Shown: positions 59,268 through 64,000 of the stretch, in pieces
Layout of the letters: each line of letters opens with the position of its first letter
Position numbering within the stretch: position 1 is the stretch's first letter
NCBI RefSeq assembly: GCF_022662475.1
Contig: NZ_JAKNQQ010000007.1
Coordinates: forward strand, 62,001 to 126,000
Direction: 5' to 3'
Source: Sphingomonas sp. TREG-RG-20F-R18-01
GTDB taxonomy: Bacteria; Pseudomonadota; Alphaproteobacteria; Sphingomonadales; Sphingomonadaceae
Length of the DNA stretch: 64,000 bases
Position numbers and translations under genes: made by a program
Notes under the pieces: model-generated
What the model saw: only the letters and a program-made list of their open reading frames with translations
Told to the model about the DNA's origin: nothing
Database searches by the model: none

Positions 59268-59933
59268 TTAGCCATGCACCGTCAGCCATTCCGCCGGGTC
59301 CGCGCGCTGTGTACGCAGCGCATTCGCCGGATCGGCGATGTCCTCCACCCCGATCGCCATGCCGCAGAACAGCATCCGCTCCGGCGGCAGGTCGATCGCC
59401 GTGCCGACCGTCTCCGGAAACATCGCCCAGCATTCCTGCGCGCACGTCGCCAGTCCGGCCTCGACCGCGAGCAGCATGACATTCTGGAGGTACATGCCGA
59501 GGTCGGCCCATTGCGGCGGCCCCATCCGTCGATCGACGCTGCAGAAAAGCGCAGCAGGCGCGCCGAAGAACTGGAAGTTGCGCGCGAACCACAAGCGCCG
59601 CGCCGCCTTGTCCTCGCGCGGGATGCCGAGTTCGCCGTACAATGCCTCGCCGACCGCAAAACGCCGGTCGCGGTATGGCGCGACAAGGTCGGGCGGGTAG
59701 ATGGCGTAGGCGGGCTCCTCGGTCTCGCCGCGCCACAGCTTCGCGGCGATCGTCTGCTTCAACGCGGCGAGCGGCGCGCCCGTCAGCAGGTCGACGTGCC
59801 AGGGCTGGAGATTGCCCCCGGTCGCCGCGCGCGCGGCCTTGGTGACGATGCCGGACAGCACCGCCGGATCGACCGGCGTCGGCAGGAACCCGCGCACCGA
59901 TCGCCGCGCCGCGATCGCTTCGCTGAGCGTCAT
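59268..59933 (-). CDS. Nitroreductase family protein
   Basis: A 221-residue FMN-dependent oxidoreductase. N-terminal FMN-binding RRSVRGFLPTPVDPAVL, KAARAATGGNLQPWHVDLLT and C-terminal GMAIGVEDIADPANALRTQR are family features, and LATCAQECWAMFP is in the expected place. ATG 59933 has AGGA upstream; the longer frame to 60038 crosses the divergent promoter. It reduces nitro compounds or quinones with NAD(P)H. Divergent from the thiolase over 103 nt containing a long imperfect inverted repeat. Confidence 0.88.
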   Translation of the reverse strand: MTLSEAIAARRSVRGFLPTPVDPAVLSGIVTKAARAATGGNLQPWHVDLLTGAPLAALKQTIAAKLWRGETEEPAYAIYPPDLVAPYRDRRFAVGEALYGELGIPREDKAARRLWFARNFQFFGAPAALFCSVDRRMGPPQWADLGMYLQNVMLLAVEAGLATCAQECWAMFPETVGTAIDLPPERMLFCGMAIGVEDIADPANALRTQRADPAEWLTVHG

Positions 59934-59958
59934 GGAATGTCCTTTCGAGCCTCGGGTA

Positions 59959-60007
59959 TGCAACCGCACTCTTGCCCGTCGCCGCCATTCGGGGCAAGAC
60001 AGTTGCA
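59959..60007. promoter_or_regulatory. Long inverted repeat between nitroreductase and thiolase
   Basis: Arms TGCAAC...CTTGCCC (59959-59977) and GGGCAAG...GTTGCA (59992-60007) are complementary apart from a short unmatched inner part, and lie 26 to 78 nt from the two divergent start codons. A regulator site or short cruciform; the regulator is unknown. Confidence 0.4.
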
Positions 60008-60036
60008 AAATACAACCTTCATTAGGGGAGTCGAGC

Positions 60037-61209
60037 ATGGCCGAGGCCTATATCGTGGACGCGGTGCGCACCGCTGGCGGCAAGCGCGGCGGAAAGCTCG
60101 CCGGCTGGCATCCGGTCGACTTGGCAGCATCCGTACTCGACGCGATCGTCGCACGCACCGGGATCGACGGCGCGGCGGTCGACGACGTGATCATGGGCTG
60201 CGTGATGCAGGGCGGGCAGCAGGCGGGGCAGGTCGGGCGCAACGCGGTGCTCGCGGCGAAGAACCTGCCCGACAGCGTCCCCGCCGTCTCGATCGACCGG
60301 CAGTGCGGTTCCTCGCAACAGGCGATGCAGTTCGCCGCGCAGGCGGTGATGTCGGGAACGCAGGACATCGTCATCGCGGCAGGCGTCGAGAGCATGACGC
60401 GCGTGCCGATGGGCACCACCGCGACGCTGTTCATGAAAGAGGGGCTGGGCAACTACAAGTCGCCGCTCCTTGAAGAGAAATATCCCGGCGTCATGTTCAG
60501 CCAGTTCATGGGCGCGGAGATGATCGTCAAGAAGCACGGCTTCACCCGCGAGCAGCTCGACACTTTCGCGGTCGAAAGTCACCGCCGCGCCGCCGCCGCG
60601 ACCGAGCGGGGCGCGTTCGACAAGGAGATCCTCGCGCTCGACGTCGAGACGCCCGACGGTGTGATTAGTCACCGCACCGACGAGGGCATCCGCGCGGATG
60701 CGACGCTGGAGAGCATCGGCGCGGTCAAATTGCTGCAGGAAGGCGGCAACATCAGCGCGGCCAACGCCAGCCAGATCTGCGATGGCGCGTCGGCGGTGAT
60801 GATCGTCAGCGAGCGCGCGTTGAAGGAGCATGGGCTCACCCCGCTCGCGCGGATCGTCAACCTGACCGTGACCGGGGGCGACCCGGTGATCATGCTCGAG
60901 GAACCGCTGTTCGCGACCGACCGCGCGTTGCAGCGTTCGGGGATGAAGATCGAAGATATCGACCTGTACGAGGTCAACGAAGCGTTTGCGCCGGTGCCGC
61001 TCGCGTGGCTCAAGCATAGCGGCGCGGATCACGCGCGGTTGAACGTCAATGGCGGCGCGATTGCTTTGGGGCATCCGCTCGGCGCTTCGGGCACGAAGCT
61101 GATGGCGACCTTGGTTCACGCTTTGCACGCCTCGGGCGGCCGCTACGGGTTGCAGACGATGTGCGAGGGCGGCGGGATCGCCAACGTCACGATCATCGAA
61201 CGGCTTTGA
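60037..61209 (+). CDS. Acetyl-CoA acetyltransferase (thiolase)
   Basis: A 390-residue thiolase for fatty acid beta-oxidation or acetoacetyl-CoA formation. Nucleophile Cys in SIDRQCGSSQQAMQFAAQ, the NEAF-containing DLYEVNEAFAPVPLAW, His in GGAIALGHPLGASGTKLM and second Cys in TMCEGGGIANVTI are all present. AGGGGAG precedes the ATG. It leads a probable catabolic group with the SDR dehydrogenase and thioesterase that follow, although two repeat elements separate them. Confidence 0.95.
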   Translation: MAEAYIVDAVRTAGGKRGGKLAGWHPVDLAASVLDAIVARTGIDGAAVDDVIMGCVMQGGQQAGQVGRNAVLAAKNLPDSVPAVSIDRQCGSSQQAMQFAAQAVMSGTQDIVIAAGVESMTRVPMGTTATLFMKEGLGNYKSPLLEEKYPGVMFSQFMGAEMIVKKHGFTREQLDTFAVESHRRAAAATERGAFDKEILALDVETPDGVISHRTDEGIRADATLESIGAVKLLQEGGNISAANASQICDGASAVMIVSERALKEHGLTPLARIVNLTVTGGDPVIMLEEPLFATDRALQRSGMKIEDIDLYEVNEAFAPVPLAWLKHSGADHARLNVNGGAIALGHPLGASGTKLMATLVHALHASGGRYGLQTMCEGGGIANVTIIERL

Positions 61210-61214
61210 TTATT

Positions 61215-61317
61215 CTTAGCCCCTCCCCTTCAGGGGAGGGGTTGGGGTGGGGCTGTACCGGGCGCAGGTCTCTGCGAGGCACACCCCACCCCCATCCCCT
61301 CCCCTGAAGGGGAGGGG
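61215..61317. repeat. CCCCTCCCCTTCAGGGG repeat, copy 1
   Basis: 103-nt unit starting CTTAGCCCCTCCCC-TTCA-GGGGAGGGG, with a facing hairpin CCCCTCCCC-TGAA-GGGGAGGGG at its end and GTTGGGGTGGGG / CACCCCACCCCC in between. Lies 6 nt after the thiolase stop and could act as a bidirectional terminator-like barrier. Nearly identical unit follows at 61397-61500. Confidence 0.8.
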
Positions 61318-61396
61318 CGTTCTCGTTGCAATGGAGGGACTTCGCGATGAACTTGGACCTTGCCAAAACCGCGATCACCAGGCGGCGCTGATCTCA
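61318..61396 (+). other. Degenerate duplicate of the SDR gene start
   Basis: After copy 1 the sequence reads GAGGGACTTCGCG-ATG-AAC-TTG-GAC, closely matching GGGAGGAAACACC-ATG-AAC-CTA-GAT after copy 2, where the SDR gene starts. The frame then gives MNLDLAKTAITRRR and stops. It looks like a tandem duplication of repeat plus ribosome site plus the first codons, since decayed. The 319-nt space from 61210 to 61528 holds this and the two repeats and no other gene. Confidence 0.45.
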
Positions 61397-61500
61397 CTTA
61401 GCCCCTCCCCTTCAGGGGAGGGGTTGGGGTGGGGCAGTCCAGCAGAGCGCGTTCTCTGCGAGGCACACCCCACCCCCATCCCCTCCCCTGAAGGGGAGGG
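61397..61500. repeat. CCCCTCCCCTTCAGGGG repeat, copy 2
   Basis: 104-nt unit, same ends and order as copy 1, with a different central piece (AGTCCAGCAGAGCGCG), which also occurs in the infB-rbfA repeat. It ends 28 nt before the SDR start codon, so its hairpins lie directly upstream of that ribosome site. Confidence 0.8.
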
Positions 61501-61528
61501 ACGTGCTCATTCCAAGGGAGGAAACACC

Positions 61529-62311
61529 ATGAACCTAGATTCCACCACCGCCGCCGTCGTCACCGGCGGCGCCTCCGGCCTCGGCGCCGCCACCGCCCGC
61601 GCGCTCGCCGCCAAGGGCGTCAAGGTCGCGATCTTCGACATGCAGACCGAGAAGGGCGAAGCGATCGCCGCGGAGATCGGCGGCACCTTCTGCGAAGTCA
61701 ACGTCACGTCCGAGGACTCGGTCGACGCGGGCTTCGCCAAGGCGCGCGCGGCGCATGGGCAGGAAGCGATCCTCGTCTGCTGCGCAGGCACCGGCAATGC
61801 GATAAAGACCGCGAGCCGCTCCAAGGAAGACGGCAGCATCAAGCATTTCAGCCTCGCCGCGTTCGACTGGCTCATCCAGATCAACCTCGTCGGCACGTTC
61901 CGCTGCGTCGCCAAGTCGGCCGCAGGAATGCTGACGCGTTCGCCCGGCGAGGACGGCGAACGCGGCGCGATCGTAATGACCGCGAGCGTCGCCGCCGAGG
62001 ACGGGCAGATCGGCCAGGCCGCCTATTCCGCGTCCAAGGGCGGGGTCGTCGGCATGACCCTCCCCATCGCGCGCGACCTGATGGGCGAAGGAATTCGCGT
62101 CAACACGATCCTCCCTGGCATTTTCGAGACCCCGTTGATGCAGGGCGCGCCACAGCAGGTGAAGGACAATCTCGCCGCTTCGGTCCCCTTTCCCAAGCGG
62201 CTGGGGAAACCCGAGGAATATGCCAAGCTCGCGCTTGCGATGGTCGAGAACAGCTATTTCAACGGCGAGGACGTGCGGCTCGACGGCGCGATCCGGATGG
62301 CGCCGCGCTGA
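61529..62311 (+). CDS. SDR dehydrogenase, 3-hydroxyacyl-CoA type
   Basis: A 260-residue short-chain dehydrogenase. NAD-binding AAVVTGGASGLGAATARALA (TGGxxGxG), the VCCAGTGNAI strand, catalytic Ser in IVMTASVAAEDGQ and YxxxK in AYSASKGGVVGM are visible, followed by RVNTILPGIFETPLM. The pattern matches HSD17B10-like 3-hydroxyacyl-CoA dehydrogenases. GGGAGGAAACACC gives a strong ribosome site. It is followed directly by the thioesterase (ATG next to stop) and preceded by the thiolase, fitting a beta-oxidation group. Confidence 0.92.
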   Translation: MNLDSTTAAVVTGGASGLGAATARALAAKGVKVAIFDMQTEKGEAIAAEIGGTFCEVNVTSEDSVDAGFAKARAAHGQEAILVCCAGTGNAIKTASRSKEDGSIKHFSLAAFDWLIQINLVGTFRCVAKSAAGMLTRSPGEDGERGAIVMTASVAAEDGQIGQAAYSASKGGVVGMTLPIARDLMGEGIRVNTILPGIFETPLMQGAPQQVKDNLAASVPFPKRLGKPEEYAKLALAMVENSYFNGEDVRLDGAIRMAPR

Positions 62312-62737
62312 ATGGCGCGGCCCGATCCGGCGCGGCAGGACTCCGCGCACTATCCGCACACCACGACGATCCAGACGCGGTTCCAGGACCTCGATGTCCT
62401 CGGCCATATTAACAACGTCGCGATGGCGGCACTATTCGAGAGCGCGCGCGTGCGGTTCAACCGCGCCCTCGGGCTGGCGGGCTGGTCGGGGCATCGCTGG
62501 CTCGTCGCGCGCGTCGAGGTCAATTATCTCGCCGAGGCGTATTTCCCCGATGACGTCGCGGTCGCGACCGGGATCGGCGAGGTCGGCAATCGCAGCTGGC
62601 AGATCCTGTCGGCGGCGTTCCAGAACGGCACATGCGTCGCGACCTGCGACGTCGTGATCGTGATGAGTGCGAGTGGCGGGCTGACGACGCTGCCGGATGA
62701 TTTCCGCGCGGGGCTGGAGGCGAACCGGGTCGGGTGA
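62312..62737 (+). CDS. Acyl-CoA thioesterase, 4HBT hotdog type
   Basis: A 141-residue hotdog protein. The FQDLDVLGHINNVAMAALFE block carries the conserved Asp (D-x-x-GHxNN) of 4-hydroxybenzoyl-CoA/YbgC-like thioesterases, and VARVEVNYLAEAYFPDDVAV follows. The ATG begins immediately after the SDR stop, so it is in one operon with it. It probably releases free acid from an acyl-CoA of the preceding pathway. Confidence 0.9.
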   Translation: MARPDPARQDSAHYPHTTTIQTRFQDLDVLGHINNVAMAALFESARVRFNRALGLAGWSGHRWLVARVEVNYLAEAYFPDDVAVATGIGEVGNRSWQILSAAFQNGTCVATCDVVIVMSASGGLTTLPDDFRAGLEANRVG

Positions 62738-62750
62738 TCGATACGCCGCT

Positions 62751-62845
62751 CGTGCTCCCGCGAAGGCGAGAGTCCAGGAGTCGCGAACGCAACGAGGCGT
62801 TGTTCTGCAAAACGCTGGATTCCCGCCTGCGCGGGAAAACGGATA
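62751..62845. repeat. Paired palindromic repeat before helicase gene
   Basis: Two facing hairpins (CTCCCGCGAAGGCGAGAG with GTCCAGGAG, and GGATTCCCGCCTGCGCGGGAA) separated by about 35 nt of unique sequence, same family as 59086-59230. Located in the 330-nt space between thioesterase and helicase; the remainder of that space holds a promoter candidate and a leader of roughly 160 nt, no gene. Confidence 0.65.
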
Positions 62846-62874
62846 GCGCCTGCGCGCCCGCGCCACGCCCAACC

Positions 62875-62903
62875 TTGACTTCCGCCCCCGCCTCGGCCAT
62901 ATG
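62875..62903 (+). promoter_or_regulatory. Candidate promoter of helicase gene
   Basis: TTGACT and CATATG separated by exactly 17 nt resemble a sigma-70 type -35/-10 pair in front of the helicase. It implies a 5' untranslated leader of about 160 nt, common for cold-regulated helicases. Not proven. Confidence 0.4.
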
Positions 62904-63067
62904 GCGGCCATCGAAGCGTCATGCAGCGTGATCGGACTTTATCGTCCCAGCTCCGCCTCGGTCGTTACCAAACGGACTTCCCTTTTCACGCGGGGTGTCA
63001 AATCCTCCCCCCGCCATCCGCGCGTCGAGAACGTGCGTCCATGGCATATGCAATGGAATACACTTTC

Positions 63068-64000
63068 ATGTCTTTCGCACATCTCGGCCTTGCCGAGCCG
63101 CTCGTCCGCGCGCTCGAAGCAAAGGGCTATACCACCCCCACCCCGATCCAGGCGCAGTCGATCCCGATGCTGCTCGAAGGCCGCGATCTGCTCGGCATCG
63201 CGCAGACCGGCACCGGCAAGACCGCCGCGTTCGTGCTACCGTCGATCCAGCGCCTCGTCGCCGCCGACAAGCGCGTCCTGCCGACGCATTGCCGCATGCT
63301 GGTGCTCGCGCCGACGCGCGAACTTGCCAGCCAGATCGCCGATAGCGCGCGCGATTACGCCAAGTTCTCGAAGATGACCGTCGCGACGGTGTTCGGCGGG
63401 ACCAGCATCAACAAGAACCGTCAGGACATGAGCCGCGGCGTCGACATCCTCGTCGCCACGCCGGGCCGTCTGCTCGACCTGATCGAGCAGCGCATGGTCA
63501 GCCTCGCGATGCTCGAGATCCTCGTGCTCGACGAAGCCGACCAGATGCTCGACCTCGGCTTCATCCACGCGCTGCGCAAGATCGTGAAGATGCTGCCGCG
63601 CGTGCGCCAGACGCTGTTCTTCTCGGCCACCATGCCGAACGCGATCCGCGAGCTCGCCGACCAGTTCCTCACCGATCCCGCGACCGTCAAGGTCGCGCCG
63701 GTGTCGAGCACGGCCGAGCGCGTCGAGCAGTATGTGTACTTCGTCAACCAAGGCGAGAAGCAGGCGCTGCTGACGATGCTGCTGGCCGACGGGTCGATCG
63801 AGCGTTGCCTCGTCTTCACGCGGACCAAGCATGGCGCGGACCGCGTCGTGAAGCTGCTCGGCGCGAATGGCATCCCGGCGAACGCGATCCACGGCAACAA
63901 GAGCCAGCCGCAGCGCGAGCGCGCGCTTGGCGAGTTCAAGACCGGCAAGGTCAAGGTGCTGGTCGCGACCGACATCGCGGCGCGCGGGATCGACGTCTCG
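63068..64000 (+). CDS. DEAD-box RNA helicase, 3' end cut by window
   Basis: First 311 residues of an ATP-dependent RNA helicase of the RhlE/DeaD class. Motifs: Q motif (GYTTPTPIQAQSIPM), Walker A GIAQTGTGKTAAF, Ia LAPTRELASQI, GG and TPGRLLD, DEAD box LDEADQMLDLGF, SAT (FFSATMP), and motifs IV-V (LVFTRTKHGADR, LVATDIAARGIDVS). Start ATG 63068 (MSFAHLGLAEPL) is the family-typical one; an in-frame ATG lies 15 nt upstream. The C-terminal tail, which would separate RhlE from DeaD, is outside the window. Confidence 0.95.
   Translation, partial: MSFAHLGLAEPLVRALEAKGYTTPTPIQAQSIPMLLEGRDLLGIAQTGTGKTAAFVLPSIQRLVAADKRVLPTHCRMLVLAPTRELASQIADSARDYAKFSKMTVATVFGGTSINKNRQDMSRGVDILVATPGRLLDLIEQRMVSLAMLEILVLDEADQMLDLGFIHALRKIVKMLPRVRQTLFFSATMPNAIRELADQFLTDPATVKVAPVSSTAERVEQYVYFVNQGEKQALLTMLLADGSIERCLVFTRTKHGADRVVKLLGANGIPANAIHGNKSQPQRERALGEFKTGKVKVLVATDIAARGIDVS

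Noticed and set aside
61215-61500. Possible CRISPR-like repeat-spacer pair
   Set aside because: Only two long palindromic units with a gene-start fragment between; no short regular repeats and no cas genes.

Overview
The window looks like a chromosomal segment of a Sphingomonas-type alphaproteobacterium (Sphingomonadaceae). Evidence: high GC with strong third-position G/C, the rimP-nusA-ylxR-infB-rbfA-truB-rpsO-pnp order, a TonB receptor / tryptophan-halogenase-like / DUF6445 locus, a carotenoid desaturase, and the short palindromic repeats (families reading 'CCCCGGCGAAGGCCGGGG' and 'CCCCTCCCCTTCAGGGG') common in sphingomonads.

Layout. 0-6 kb: end of a sensor kinase, a GNAT enzyme, an M61 PDZ peptidase, an AraC regulator and two small conserved proteins. 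5.8-14 kb: a LacI regulator, a flavin-dependent halogenase with a DUF6445 partner, a secreted six-hairpin glycosidase-like protein and a TonB receptor. Two near-identical LacI-type palindromes, one before each operon, suggest one regulon. 14-21 kb: a LysR gene divergent from a three-gene RND efflux operon. 21-29 kb: a divergent, tightly overlapping cluster (flavin monooxygenase resembling dimethylsulfone monooxygenase, FAD oxidoreductase, ATP-grasp enzyme, MetNIQ importer, fatty acid desaturase, PhnD-like protein), probably for acquisition of an unknown organosulfur or related compound.

30-44 kb is the most striking part: a photoactive yellow protein (PYP) island. One PYP overlaps, by ATGA, the end of a hybrid histidine kinase. 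A second PYP heads an operon with a PAS-PAS-GGDEF diguanylate cyclase, a 4-coumarate-CoA ligase of the PYP-activation type and an EAL phosphodiesterase, the last three genes joined by ATGA overlaps. Both PYPs keep the Tyr, Glu and Cys of the p-coumaroyl pocket. This suggests blue light is read into both a phosphorelay and c-di-GMP turnover, beside the divergent carotenoid gene crtI. The leader of the second PYP gene can form two mutually exclusive hairpins, one enclosing its start codon. No tyrosine ammonia lyase is visible in the window.

44-57 kb (minus strand) is the translation/RNA-metabolism operon from rimP to pnp. It also carries a tautomerase, a VapBC toxin-antitoxin pair with a palindromic operator, thymidine kinase and an M50 protease. 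A palindromic repeat sits in frame inside truB. 57-64 kb holds a PQQ-type sugar dehydrogenase, two hotdog thioesterases, a nitroreductase, a thiolase / SDR dehydrogenase / thioesterase group interspersed with repeats, and the first part of a DEAD-box RNA helicase. No tRNA, rRNA, CRISPR array or insertion sequence was recognised.
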